Below are positions 1 through 10,610 of a stretch of DNA of 64,000 nt, piece by piece. The stretch is from Cryptomeria japonica (Eukaryota; Streptophyta; Pinopsida; Cupressales; Cupressaceae). The DNA is taken from positions 221,453,415 through 221,517,414 of the forward strand of contig NC_081410.1 in NCBI RefSeq assembly GCF_030272615.1. The letters are read 5' to 3'. The position numbers and the translations under genes were made by a program. The notes below the pieces were generated by a model. That model made no database searches, was not told where the DNA came from, and worked only from the letters and a program-made list of their open reading frames with translations. Within the stretch, counting starts at the first letter, position 1. Each line of letters opens with the position of its first letter.

Positions 1-221
1 CCGAGATCTTTGGAGCCTCACTGCCATGACCCTGCAAACGTCGTCATGGCGGAGATGCAAAATTTGGGATCCAACGTCATATTGCAGGCAGATTGAAGAG
101 CATTATGATGGAGTCCATCGCTCTTTATTTGGACAAACATTAAACAGACCAAGAAAAACGCAAGCATCAACTTTGAACAGGCCATCGCAATTCTCTTTCT
201 CAATGGTGGAAATTTCATCAT
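1..221 (-). pseudogene. PMEI-like N-terminal fragment (pectinesterase or pectinesterase inhibitor)
   Basis: Read on the minus strand, a start near 221 (or the internal MACSKLML start) gives a hydrophobic signal-peptide-like stretch, then ACNMTLDPKFCISAM. The spacing of the two cysteines with T/DP/FC between them resembles the first helix of the plant invertase/pectin-methylesterase inhibitor domain, found in PMEIs and at the N-terminus of many pectinesterases. A TGA follows SWQ at 18-20, and the downstream residues GSKDL in the same frame still fit the family, so this may be a nonsense mutation. A GTGAGG at the same place could instead be a splice donor. The gene runs off the left edge, so nothing more can be judged. 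Secreted cell-wall role inferred from the family only. Confidence 0.4.
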
Positions 222-1200
222 ACTTTCGGGAATAGGTTTGGAGCATTCATTATGGATCGATTTAGAAGGTTGGGTAAGAGGATAAACTATAGTCTCTGCT
301 CTGGCTACCGGGCTAGATGTAGAACTTTAGGTACTAGTAACAAGGATTTTGTGAATTTTTTTGGATTTTAAATTACAGTTTCTGAGTTGGATGTTTAACT
401 GAATTCATTGGATTTTAAATTAAAGTCTTGGTCTGGTTACCTAGATTTGGATATTTATGCATAACTTAATTCATTTACCAGGCGAGATGTGGAAATCTAG
501 GTATTAGAAATTAGGGTAGAAAATGTTTAACTGAATTTTTTAGATTTTAAATTACAGTTTTCAAATTATCTCACACAAAAGTAATATATAACCTTCATTC
601 TGAAAATAAAAAAATTGAAATTTTACCATAAATTGGGTGTAGGGTACACATTAAGAAGAGCCATTCCAGATGATCTTTAAGGACTTGTTTTGTTTCTGAA
701 TTGAATGAGTTTGGCTTAACAATTTTGAAAAACACAGCTTAGAATTTCAGTTTTAAGTTGATGAATAGTGCACATTCATTTACTCCAGAACCCCTAGTAA
801 AGATTAAATGATCCATTTCTTTAAAAATAAAAAAATAATATAAAATATGCAAATACTTAGAACATAAAAATATATTCTTTTAAATAAATATATTCTAAAT
901 AATACTTCATTATTCTCTTTCAATCTGGATGTCCAAGCATGCCAAAACAAAAAATAAAATAAATATATATATTTTTTAAGTTACATAAAACTGATTACAT
1001 AAAACTAGGAAACAAAAGGATCACATCAAACCAAAAATTGTTATATATTGTGTTACAATTTGCTATTTAAAAACTAAAACTGAATACTGTTATCAGAAGA
1101 GACAATAAAAGCTATCAATTTGAATGTAGAGCCATAAGAAGGCATGCAAAAACTCTACAGATCTCTAACTAAACAACCACTTTATTTTATTCTTTTGGTT
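222..1200. other. AT-rich intergenic DNA, no gene seen
   Basis: Low-complexity AT-rich sequence with no sustained open frame. From about 780 rightwards it belongs to the segmental duplication described separately. Confidence 0.5.
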
Positions 1201-1640
1201 GATCACAAAAACCTACAAAAAAAAAGCCAATTGTCCAAGTTCAAATCTGTCATTAAGGATTGGTATGATTACAAATAAAATCAAAGCAAAACAAAAGCCA
1301 ATTGTCCAAGTTCAAATCTGTCACCAAGGATTGTTATGATTACAAATAAAATCAAAGCATTATAAGAAATAAAGTTGTAGAACATACCTTAGAGCAGCCA
1401 TGAGTTGTGGGTGATTGTAGAGCAAACAATGAGCTCCTCTCCTAATGAGGCCATACAATATGTTTGCCCACATAAGTGTTCTAGGCAAACATATGGGGAG
1501 AAACCTTGGGGGAGGAATACACAACGTAAGTGGCCAGAAAACTAGTAACAATGCAATCATGATAGAAGCCATCACACTTCCAAACAACTGAGTTGGGGTT
1601 TAAACACTAAAAAATATATAGTTTATACAATATTTATATA
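780..1640. repeat. Segmental duplication, copy 1
   Basis: This block is collinear with 6385-7190: the same order of ATTTCTTTAAAAATAA, the CCAAGCAT(G/A)CCAAA stretch, the AACCACTTTATT stretch and the short hydrophobic ORF. Within copy 1 a further direct repeat of about 65 bp lies at roughly 1224-1287 and 1293-1358 (CCAATTGTCCAAGTTCAAAT...). The copies are clearly diverged, so the duplication is old. Confidence 0.75.
1213..1572 (-). CDS. Short hydrophobic protein ORF, copy 1 (unrecognised)
   Basis: I do not recognise this protein. The ATG at 1572, conserved in the second copy, opens MASIMIALLLVFWPL, followed by a proline turn (IPPPRFLP) and a second moderately hydrophobic stretch, so a small membrane protein is possible. 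A TATATA-like box lies about 65 bp upstream on the minus strand (around 1633-1640). A GTATGT donor (1387) and a TTTTTGTAG acceptor (1213) would define a 175-nt intron; read through, the frame stops at 1360. The PPP loop between hydrophobic segments is vaguely like ARGOS/OSR proteins, but the match is too weak to name. It could equally be a noncoding transcript or chance conservation. Confidence 0.35.
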
Positions 1641-1742
1641 GGGCAGCTAATTCAAGGTATTTTGAATAAAAAATTGGAAATCTAAATTGGTTGTTTAGTT
1701 CAAATATTTACAAATCAGTCTTTTATAATATATATATATTTT

Positions 1743-2553
1743 TGTTAAGTTTACTGTTGTTGATTTTTAGTTCAAATATACCAAAACTAATTTAGTTCTT
1801 ATATAGAGATTAGATTCTTTTATCATTTAATTTAAAATAATAATATATTAAATTTATAATTTAATTAATTAAATACAATTAAAATAAATACTTAAATAAT
1901 TTGATTTATTAAGTTTATTGTTGTTGATTTTTAGTTCAAATATAGCAAAACTAATTTAGTCTTTATATAGAGATTAGATTCTTTTATCATTTAATTTAAA
2001 ATAATAATATATTAAATTTATAATTTAATTAATTAAATACAATTAAAATAAATACTTAAATAGTTAAGTTTACTGTTGTTGATTTTTAGTTCAAATATAG
2101 CAAAAACTAATTTAGTCCTTATATAGAGATTAGATTCTTTTATCATTTAATTTAAAATAATAATATATTAAATTTATAATTTAATTAATTAAATACAATT
2201 AAAATAAATACTTAAATAATTTGATTTGTTAAGTTTATTGTTGTTGATTTTTAGTTCAAATATAGCAAAACTAATTTAGTCCTTATATAGAGATTAGATT
2301 CTTTTATCATTTAATTTAAAATAATAATATATTAAATTTATAATTTAATTAATTAAATACAATTAAAATAAATACTTAAATAATTTGATTTGTTAAGTTT
2401 ACTGTTGTTGATTTTTAGTTCAAATATAGAAAAACTAATTTAGTCCTTATATAGAGATTAGATTCTTTTATCATTTAATTTAAAATAATAATATATTAAA
2501 TTTATAATTTAATTAATTAAATACAATTAAAATAAACACTTAAATAATATTCA
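1743..2553. repeat. Minisatellite, five units of about 164 bp
   Basis: Five head-to-tail units start near 1743, 1907, 2063, 2227 and 2391. Each begins around TTAAGTTTACTGTTGTTGAT and ends with AAAATAAATACTTAAATA. Units are nearly identical; the second is about 8 bp shorter. A single unit lies at about 7265-7446 and a diverged one at about 2775-2945, so this is a local amplification of dispersed sequence. Confidence 0.85.
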
Positions 2554-3330
2554 AATTATTTAATATACTAAAAAATATTATTAAAAATAAAAGAATAAAA
2601 AAAATTCTTCTATTTAGAATTGTCTTAATGTAAAGGGGATATCATTTTCTACCTTCTACGTATAAGCTAAATTAAGTATATCTTTTATTTCTAATTTAAA
2701 ATATTTATTTTTTAAATAAATATAAATTATGAAGAAAAATATGAAAATTTAAGTTGGTAATATGATTTTTTTGTTTTTGTTTTTGTTTTAGTGTTGATTT
2801 ACAATTTAAATATAAAAAATATAATTTAGTCTTATGTAGATTTGGATTCTTTTGAAAATCTATTTTCATCATTTATTGTTAATAATAATTATTATCAATA
2901 TAAATTATAATTCAATTAATTAAATACAATTGAAATAGCTATTAAATATATTCCAATTATATAATCATTATTTTATGGAAAAAGCATTTTTTGAAAGTAA
3001 ATAAAATAATTTAAAAAATAAATAGCTCTTCTATTTAAAGTTGTTTTTACATAAAGATATATAATTTTCTTTTACATATAAACTAACTATATCTTTTAAT
3101 TCTAAATTTAATTATTTACTAAGGTATAATTTTTTAATAAAAATTAATTAACTCAAAATTAAGATGAAAATATTGATATCTAAGTTGGTTGTTTGGTTTA
3201 AACATTCAAAAACTAATTTTGATAATATTTTTTATTGTTATTTTATTTTTACATGTAGAAGTTATGTAGTTGTCTTGTGAAGTATCTCTTTTATTTATAA
3301 ATTCCATTATTTATTTTGATATATTATGGG
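2554..3330. repeat. Diverged copies of the minisatellite-flanking unit
   Basis: The pattern AA(A/T)TTGGTTGTTTAGTTCAAA, then the unit sequence, then CTTCTATTTAGAATTGTC recurs in degraded form here (about 2740-3060, and again from about 3168). It corresponds to 1676-2720 and 7203-7600. AT-rich; no coding potential seen. Confidence 0.5.
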
Positions 3331-3639
3331 CGTTATCCTTGACAGATCTCCGTTTCTCGTGCTTCTGCTTCACACGTTTTCCTTCAAACTCATCTTCTAC
3401 TTACCATTATCTGTAAGTTCCATAATTTTAGAGAAAAATTACTTGGCAACTTCTCCAGTTAAGTAATTGGAAGCATCGGGAACTCATGCAAGTTTTGCAA
3501 GTTTTTTGAGATCGGGATTTTCAGTTTCTTGAATTATATTAAAAAGTTTTGATTTAAACAATGTCTTCCAATGATGGTTTAAATAGGGCGTGATTGATTT
3601 TAGCACCTTTTAGAAATAAATCCGATTATGTCTTAATTG

Positions 3640-5080
3640 TTTGACAGGATGCCTTAAGGAGACAAATTCTCATGGACTGCAATGATTTCAGGATTTGCTG
3701 CAAAAATTTTAAGACTTTCAAGCATATGCAATTGGCAGGTATAAAGCCAACTTCCACTACCTTTGCTAGCATCCTCCCTGCTCGTGCCAAAACGGGAGCT
3801 TTGGAACTGCGTTGACATCCATCAAAGCATAAAGGATAGAAGAAAGTAAGTGAACTGTTTGACAAAATGCCACAAAAAAAATGTGATTTTATGGAATGTC
3901 TGAATGCGTGAAATGTACAAAATGAGTATGGTGAAAAAGATCTAGAAACTTTCGAGCAAATGCCATTGGCAGGTGTAAATCCAAATTCCACAACCTTTCA
4001 AAGCATCCTCTCTTCCTGTGAGCTTTAGAACAGGGTATGAACATCCATAAAAGCACAAAGGAAAGAGAAATATTGTCATATGTTGTAGTTGCAAATGGCC
4101 TGGTAGAAGTATATGCACAATGTGGAAGCATTGAGAAGGCAAGTGAACTGTTTTAAAGAATGCCTCAAAGAAATGTGATCACATGGAATACACACAAATG
4201 GATATGTTGAAAAGGCTTTAAAAACCTTCATGCAAATGCAATTGGCAGGTGTGAAGTCAAATTCTACAACCTTTGCTAGCATCCTTCCTGCTGTCCAAAA
4301 ATGGGAGCTTTGGAACATGGTATGGATATCCATCGAAGCATAAAGGATAGAGAAATATTTTCAGATTTTGTAGTAGCAACTGCCTTGGTAGACATGTATG
4401 AAAAATGTGGAGAAGGCACAGACAAAGCATGTGAAGTGTTTGACAGAATACCTCAAAGAAATTTGATCTCATGGATTGCCATGATTGCAGGATAAACTTA
4501 AACTAGATTTGTTGAAAAGGCATTAGAATCTTTCAAGAAAACACAAGTGGAGATTATACCTGAAAGAAATGTGGTGTCATGGAATAATGTGATTGAATGA
4601 TATGCACTCCATGGATTTGTTGAAATGGCTTTAGAAAATTTCAAGCAAATGCAATTGGTAGGTGTAAAGCCAAATGCCACAACCTTTGCAAGCATCCTCC
4701 ATGATTGTGCCAAAATGGGAGCTTTGAAATAGGGCATGGACATCCATTAAAGCATAAAGTATTGAAGAATTTTGTGAGATGTTGTAGTTGCAACTTCCCT
4801 GGTTGACATGTTGCAAATTATGGTCCAGCATAGACAAGACATTTCAATTGTTTGACAGGATGCCTCAAGGAAATGCGGTTTCATGGACTGCAACGATTGC
4901 AGGATATGTACAAAATGGATTCATTGAAAAGGCTGTAGAAACTTTCAAGCAAATGCAAGTGGCAGGTTTAAAGCCAGATTCCACAACCTTTGTTAGCGTC
5001 CTTCCTGCTTGTCCCAAAATGGGAGCAAAATGCTTTTCATGTTTCCCTGTTAATATGATTCAAGATTCAATGGGAATGTG
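3640..5080 (+). pseudogene. Pentatricopeptide-repeat (PPR) protein, decayed
   Basis: Repeated PPR signatures occur across this segment: LFDRMP..(N/D)..SW at about 3640, 3860, 4150, 4440, 4545 and 4850, and AG(I/L/V)KP(N/T/D)(S/A)TTFASILPAC.KMGALE at about 3734, 3967, 4250, 4667 and 4972. The alternation of motifs fits the PLS class, whose members normally act in mitochondrial or plastid RNA processing. Frames shift repeatedly and in-frame stops are common. The longest open pieces are about 4301-4495 and 4788-5081. No E or DYW domain is visible and no start can be chosen. It is a relic of a gene or of a processed copy. Confidence 0.85.
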
Positions 5081-5081
5081 A

Positions 5082-6384
5082 TGTCTTTTGCATCCTATAA
5101 ACTAGTGTAGAAGCCAATAGATACTAGCTCCAGTGCTTTTGCATGATCGTTAAAAAATGGCCCTTCAACCATTTCTTAACTTGACTCTGGTGTTAAGATT
5201 GGTGAATATTTTCTTTTCTATTTTTATGCAATGGGTACCAACTCTTCTACTGCCAGCCTTTTTGTAGACTAACCCTTTTTTTGTTCCTATTTTTTTCATT
5301 TTATAATGGCCAGAAGAGCAAGGGTATGCTTCAATTCATCCAAACTCCGAATTGTCTCTCTATTTACATGGATGTAGGTACAAGTTTAGGCTTCATCTAA
5401 TTCAATTGTAAAGTATTATTTTATAAATGATTGGAAAGTATAACAAAGAGGCTCAACCATGTCCATCACCATAGCTTGTTTTGTAAGGAGTTTCCAAAAT
5501 TCATTACATAATTGTACAAGTATATTTGTTTTAGGTGATGATGAGCAGGAACTGATATGTTTGTTGTTGATATAGACATTTGAAAAATTGAGATGTGTAA
5601 TGGTATATTATATGAAAGCATTTTGAATCTTGAAGATCTCAAGCAGATATGAAAAGACAATAAAAACTATCAACAGAATCTTAAGAAGGGATCGCACCAA
5701 CCTCCCTCCTCATTGTCATTCCTATCCTTCCAATGAATTGAACATTTCTAGATACTTTGTTCTATTCTTCTTTGAAACATCATTGTTTCGTTACATTGTC
5801 ATTTCAAAAAGGATAAAAATCTAGAGACTTAAATATATCCACACCTAGTCACATTAGACTTTATCCAATTCCAATTACTTATTAAATAAATGTGTTTAAT
5901 TAATTAATTATTGGTTATCTTTATTCATGGTACTTTAAAAAATTATTTTTTTATTTAATGAAAATGGATCAAATTGACCCCTTTTCTAGGAACCATTACA
6001 TACCAATTTGAGTTTGAAATGCGTGGTTTATACATTAGATTGTTAAAAATTTAAAGGACAAACCCCAATTCAATTTAAATTATCTAATCATTTGATCAAT
6101 CCTAGAGCAATCCACTTCATCACACTACATCATTGATAACATTGATATTGTATCATTAATATATGTCCAACCCACAAACCAACTTCTTTTTCTTAACATG
6201 AATTTGATCTTAATAAACCCATAATATTAAAGCTTACTAATTTCAGCTACTTGAATTTAACATAAAACAGAAAACAAATGAAAAAATCATTTATCAAACT
6301 TTTCCTAATTTTAGATCTAATCATAAAATATTAATTGTAATCACCATCTTCCAGAAAACACTTCAATGCTACAATTGATACTAT
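5082..6384. other. Intergenic DNA, nothing recognised
   Basis: No convincing ORF, RNA gene or repeat boundary is visible. Short open frames on both strands have no recognisable motif. Confidence 0.5.
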
Positions 6385-7190
6385 AACATAGTAAACAGTA
6401 AGTGATTCGTTTCTTTAAAAATAACCAATTAATATAAAATACACAAATCCTTAGAACATAAAAAACATACTCATTTAAATAAATATATATTTAATACATG
6501 TTTCTAAATAATACTTCAATTCTCTTTCAATCTTGATGCCCAAGCATACCAAACCAGAAAGTAAAATAAATAAATATATTTTTAAAATTACACAGATTAA
6601 TTAAAACCAAGAAAGAAAAGAACCCCATAAAACCCAAAATTAGCATATATTGTGTAGCAATTTGTTTCTTAAACTAAGATTGTCTATCATCAGTTTGTTT
6701 CTTAAACTCCATGTGTCTCTGACCAAACAACCACTTTATTGTATTCCTATCAATACAATCTCCTTAATTATGTGAAAATCAGACTTTTTTTTTTCTTCTG
6801 GTTGATCACAAATTCCTACAAAACAAAACCCAATTACCTAAGTTCAAATCTGTCATCAAAGATTTGTATGATTGCAAAATAAAACAATAACCTAATAAGA
6901 AATAAAATTGTAGAACATGCCTTACATAACTTAGAGCAGCCATGAGTTGTGGGTAATTGTAGAGAAAACAATGAGGTCCTCTCTTGATGAGGCCATAAAA
7001 TATGTTTGCCCACATAAGTGTTCTAGGCAAACATATGGGGAAAAACATTGGGGGAGGAATATACATCATGAGTGGATAGAAAACAGGTAATATTGTAATC
7101 ATGATAGAAGCCATCACACTTCAAAACGAGTGTGTTGGGTTTTAATGAAAAAGATATATAATTTATATGTATATATATAGGGTAGATAAT
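6385..7190. repeat. Segmental duplication, copy 2
   Basis: Collinear with 780-1640, including the conserved small ORF and the TATATATAGGG(C/T)AG stretch upstream of it on the minus strand. It continues rightwards into a single copy of the minisatellite unit. Confidence 0.75.
6806..7114 (-). CDS. Short hydrophobic protein ORF, copy 2 (unrecognised)
   Basis: From the conserved ATG at 7114 the frame gives MASIMITILPVFYPL, a proline turn IPPPMFFP, then LPRTLMWANI(F/L)YGLI(K/R)RG shared with copy 1. A TATATATATA box lies about 60 bp upstream (7167-7179, minus). Relative to copy 1 there are 6 extra bases at the putative donor, and the open frame reads on to 6806. Conservation of the frame between two diverged copies is the only support for coding. 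Function unknown. Confidence 0.35.
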   Translation of the reverse strand: MASIMITILPVFYPLMMYIPPPMFFPICLPRTLMWANIFYGLIKRGPHCFLYNYPQLMAALSYVRHVLQFYFLLGYCFILQSYKSLMTDLNLGNWVLFCRNL

Positions 7191-7695
7191 TCAAGGTATT
7201 ATGAGTACAAATATGGAAATCTAAATTGGTTGTTTAGTTCAAACATTCATGGTAATGTCATTTTTTTTGTTTTTGTTAAGTTTACGAGTTGTTGATTTGT
7301 AGTTCAAATATAGTAAAAACTAATTTAGTCTTTATATAAAGATTTAGATTATTTCAAAAATCTATATTTATGATTTAATTTAAACTTATAATATATTAAC
7401 ATTATAATTTAATTAATTATATACAATTGAAATAAATACTTAAATAATATTCAAATTACATAATATAAAAATAAAATATTGTAGAAAATAAAATAAAATA
7501 AAATAAAATTGAAAAATAATACTTCTATTTAGAATTGTCTCTTTAATGCAGAAGGTGTGTAGTTTTCTTTTGCATATAAGCTAAATTAAGAAATATGTAG
7601 AGGGTGTGGTTTTCTTCTGCAGCTAAATTAAATATATCTTTTATATTTTAATTTAATTATTTATTTTATATTAAATTAATATTGTGGATAAGAAT
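7191..7695. repeat. Dispersed repeat, single minisatellite unit and flanks
   Basis: Homologous to 1676-2720 with one unit (about 7265-7446) instead of five. The CTTCTATTTAGAATTGTCTC segment follows at about 7521. Confidence 0.7.
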
Positions 7696-7703
7696 AACAC
7701 GAG

Positions 7704-7862
7704 ATGAAAAAAAACATGGCTCTGCAAGTGAAAAATCGTCGTAACGCCTATGCGACTCCTAACCTGCTGTCAAGACCGTCGTTTGGCAACTATCTGGGCT
7801 ATGTGAACCGTTTCTCTGTTCTTGCTAACACTCACCACGCTGATGGCCCTATCGCCGATGCA
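7704..7862 (+). other. Short open segment with bacterial-like codon use
   Basis: The frame opened by MKKNMALQVKNRRN uses CTG for leucine, CGT for arginine and GGC for glycine, and looks near 50% GC between AT-rich flanks. This resembles enterobacterial coding DNA. Base use changes abruptly at about 7862, where copia LTR-like sequence begins. I do not recognise the protein. Possible sources are a captured bacterial fragment, an assembly or cloning contaminant, or chance. Confidence 0.35.
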
Positions 7863-8159
7863 ACAAAATATTATATTATATTACATTCGGTGGGTCATCC
7901 ACCTCTTGTGGAATATTATATTATTTCTCCTACCTACCCCTAGTATTTCTTACCTACCCTTATTTCTCATTGAGCCACATGTCATGATTGTGTGCTCGTA
8001 TATCCATATGGCCTTGCCTATATAAGCAGGCTCATATTCATTGTATTGGTTAATCTAGTTGATTATTTGTATATTAATGAGAATACAGTTTGTTCTTGTC
8101 ATACTTTTGTCTCTCTTTTATACGTTTCATTGTGCCATTGATCTTGGCAAAATCTCACA
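7863..8159 (+). repeat. Copia-type LTR, 3' portion (element H)
   Basis: The LTR ends ...TCTCACA directly before a canonical tRNA-Met primer site at 8160. A TATATAAG core promoter lies at 8019-8026. The 5' end of the LTR cannot be fixed and no partner LTR is seen. AT-rich sequence with GGTCATCCACCTC near the left end. Confidence 0.7.
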
Positions 8160-8171
8160 TGGTATCAGAGC
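8160..8171 (+). other. Primer binding site, initiator tRNA-Met (element H)
   Basis: TGGTATCAGAGC, the standard plant copia minus-strand primer site, abuts the LTR end. Confidence 0.9.
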
Positions 8172-8559
8172 ATAATTATGCATCTTGGAAAATTAAAGTA
8201 TGGAACAAATTAATGGAAAAAGGTCTCACGCATTACATAGATGGAACAATAATAGCACCACCTGATCCTAAGGCTGATCCTAATGCATAATTGGAATGGC
8301 TCACTAAAAATTTCATGGCTCTTGGAACTTTGCGTAAGTATGTATCAGATGACCTCATTTTTCACATTGAGAAGTGTACTACAATCAAAGAGGCTTGGGA
8401 TATGTTTCAAAAATTGTATGGTCAAGTTGATGAAATCAGAGATTACAAGATTGACAATGAGCTCACCAACTTGGATCCCAAGAATTTTGATACAATCCAA
8501 GATTATGTCACCAAAGCAAATGAGCTAAGAGAAAAGCTTAAACAACCAACTTGGATCCC
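8172..8559 (+). pseudogene. Copia gag fragment (element H)
   Basis: The frame includes NYASWKIKVWNKL, then LGTLRKYVSDD and KEAWDMFQKLYGQ, typical of the copia gag capsid region (UBN2/retrotran_gag_2 type). A TAA interrupts at 8288-8290. Homology ends at 8559, where a truncated LTR of element A begins. The piece ACCAACTTGGATCCC occurs inside the gag (about 8465) and again at this junction. Confidence 0.8.
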
Positions 8560-9078
8560 ATTTAAAGAGAGAAGTATGAGAAAGAATATAGCAAACCTAA
8601 TGTGCGAATTATTAGGATAAGGGTTTATGTATATTGCAGAGCTTAAACTAGTACTAAATCTGGCATAGAAGATGTTGATCTGAAGCAGTACAAGACATTG
8701 GATTTGTATAATCCAATTTTGTAAGTCAGTGTGACTTCTTTTGTAACTAAGCAGTGAGCTCTAGGCACTTGGCCTTCCTACATGTGCAGGCCCCTGTTGT
8801 AGACAGTAATATTCCCTTATTGGCCAGTAAGCGAATATTGTGGGTCACAAATCCCAACGAGGTTTTTCCCACACCGGGTTTCCTCATTAAAATATTATGT
8901 TATGGTGTGTCTCTTATGTTGTTGTTGCTATTCTTATTTACTGCATTATTTTTGGTTTACCGGTACACAGTTTTAATATGCTTTTCATGTTATAAGTTAA
9001 GAAAATTATCCAATCGGTTAGATACTGATTCACCCCCCCCCCCCCCGCCCCTCTCTCAATATCTTTGGAATCCTAACA
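8560..9078 (+). repeat. Element A 5' LTR, 5'-truncated
   Basis: Closely similar to 32356-32862 of the 3' LTR but lacking the first ~282 bp. It ends ...TCCTAACA before a primer site. It contains the ACTGATTCA-plus-C-tract module (about 9024-9055), with a longer C-run than the 3' copy. An open frame at 8754 is shared by both LTRs and is not a gene. Confidence 0.85.
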
Positions 9079-9098
9079 ATTGACATCAAAGCCTGGTC
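9079..9098 (+). other. Degenerate primer binding site (element A)
   Basis: ATTGACATCAAAGCCTGGTC differs by a few bases from the tRNA-Met site ATTGGTATCAGAGCCTGGTC and sits directly after the LTR end. Confidence 0.7.
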
Positions 9099-9149
9099 CT
9101 CTATTTTCAAAAGCCTAACAGCTTGAGGAAGATCTTTTCACCAATAGAG

Positions 9150-10170
9150 ATGGAAAACTTGAGAAAGCAATTGGAAACAACTCTTTCAGACTATGATGCA
9201 GAAAAGGTGAAGAATATCAAACTTGAAGATGATTTGAGGGCTGCTCAGGATATCATTCAAAGACTTCAAGAGAATTTCACTATTGCAAGGAACAAGAGAA
9301 GAGAACTTTGTGAAAAGATGCAGAATGACAATGATGAAAAGGGAACTCTTAATGATTTGGTAAACAAGTTGAGACAAGAAATCAGTACAACAAAGAATGA
9401 GATGCAAGATATGACTATGAGGTTTTGTAAAGAAATTGAAGATAGAAAGAAGAATGAAGATGACTTGACTAGAAGAATCAATGATGTTGCAAATGAAAAT
9501 CTAAGACTCGGTCATGAGAATGATATGCTAAAGACAGATCTAATTCACTTAGAACATGATAAAACTGAACTCATGAGATAGAAGGACTTCTTGGAAAATG
9601 AATTGGCTACTGCAAATCAACACAAGGAGAAATTCAAGAAAAGTTTAGAAGAACTTGATGGCATGCTGAAGAATCAGAAACCTAATGGTGATACAAATGG
9701 CCTTGGCTTTGAAGTTGGTGAAAGCTCTGGTACTGCAAACAAACATAATCATAGCAAACCAGTAAGACAACCTAATGCTCACAAATTTAATGGGAAATGT
9801 TTTAACTGTAACAAGTATGGTCATAGAGAAAATCAGTGTAGATCTAGAAATTATCAAAATACTAGTACACCCACCGGTCAATGTTCTAAATGCAACAAAG
9901 TTGGTCATAATTCAAAAAATTGTAGAATGAATGTAAGATGTTGTGTTTGTGGAAGATTTGGACACCTATCTAATCAATGAAGAACACATACCGGCTTAGG
10001 ATATGGGAAAGCTATTCAGAAAAACAATGTGACTTGCTATGCTTGTAACAAGATTGGACATATTACTAAATTTTGTAGAAGGCATCACCGGCAAACAACA
10101 AAGGTCCTAGCTTGAAAGGTAAAGAAAAGGTTGATGAAGTAAAGCAAGAATTCTCAAAACAGTGGATCAG
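9150..10170 (+). pseudogene. Coiled-coil plus CCHC zinc-knuckle protein of element A
   Basis: From MENLRKQLETT the first ~200 residues are heptad-like and rich in K, E, N and L (a long coiled coil). Zinc knuckles follow: CFNCNKYGHRENQC (about 9798), CSKCNKVGHNSKNC (about 9883), CCVCGRFGHLSNQ with its last Cys codon mutated to TGA (9978-9980), and CYACNKIGHITKFC (about 10035). Nucleocapsid-like RNA binding is inferred. No capsid core is seen upstream. An in-frame TAG at 9579-9581 is consistent with CAG to TAG. Element B keeps four knuckles with an intact third one, so the array is ancestral. Confidence 0.8.
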
Positions 10171-10559
10171 AAAGTCAGATCAGAATGTTGATGGGAATGC
10201 TCCTCCACCGACAGAATAGAGTAACACTCCACTGGCAGGAGACTCTTCATCTAACTAAAGGAAAATCCTTTGGGGGTTTGGCAACAAATTGAAAAACATG
10301 CTAATATACCCTCGATTGATGGTGAGAAGTTGAATTACTTCTTTACCGGTAGATGAGTTAAGTTATAACTTAACCGGCAAGCATTAAATGTGGTAGTTGG
10401 AGAAAATAACATTAAGCAAGTGTTTTGGCTCCTTTTTCATTCACCGAGCATTCAAATCTTCGAGAGTGCGAAAACTCCCGAGCGAAGGCATCCTTAGCGA
10501 AGAAGTGAAGCAGTTCATCCAAGCACTCATCCCTAAGGTAGTTTGAGGTATTTATAACT
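10171..10559 (+). other. Spacer between the two ORFs of element A
   Basis: No ORF is supported. In element B the matching spacer (40113-40490) holds a TATAAAG, suggesting ORF2 may have its own promoter; that box is not conserved here. Confidence 0.45.
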
Positions 10560-10610
10560 ATGGCTTCCTCATCCACTCCTGAATTTATTGCAAACTCTAC
10601 TGTTATCAAA
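10560..10610 (+). pseudogene. ORF2 of element A, segment 1 (start codon)
   Basis: The ATG opens MASSSTPEFIANSTVIK, matching the MASSSSVPEFVANPTIV start of element B ORF2. The frame is cut at 10610 by the Tekay insertion. Bases 10606-10610 (TCAAA) are repeated at 24428-24432, and the frame resumes at 24433. Confidence 0.8.

Noticed and set aside
8754-9083. Open frame MSSRHLAFLHVQAP, repeated at 32551-32922
   Set aside because: It lies inside both LTRs of element A and is duplicated only because LTRs are; no protein motif.
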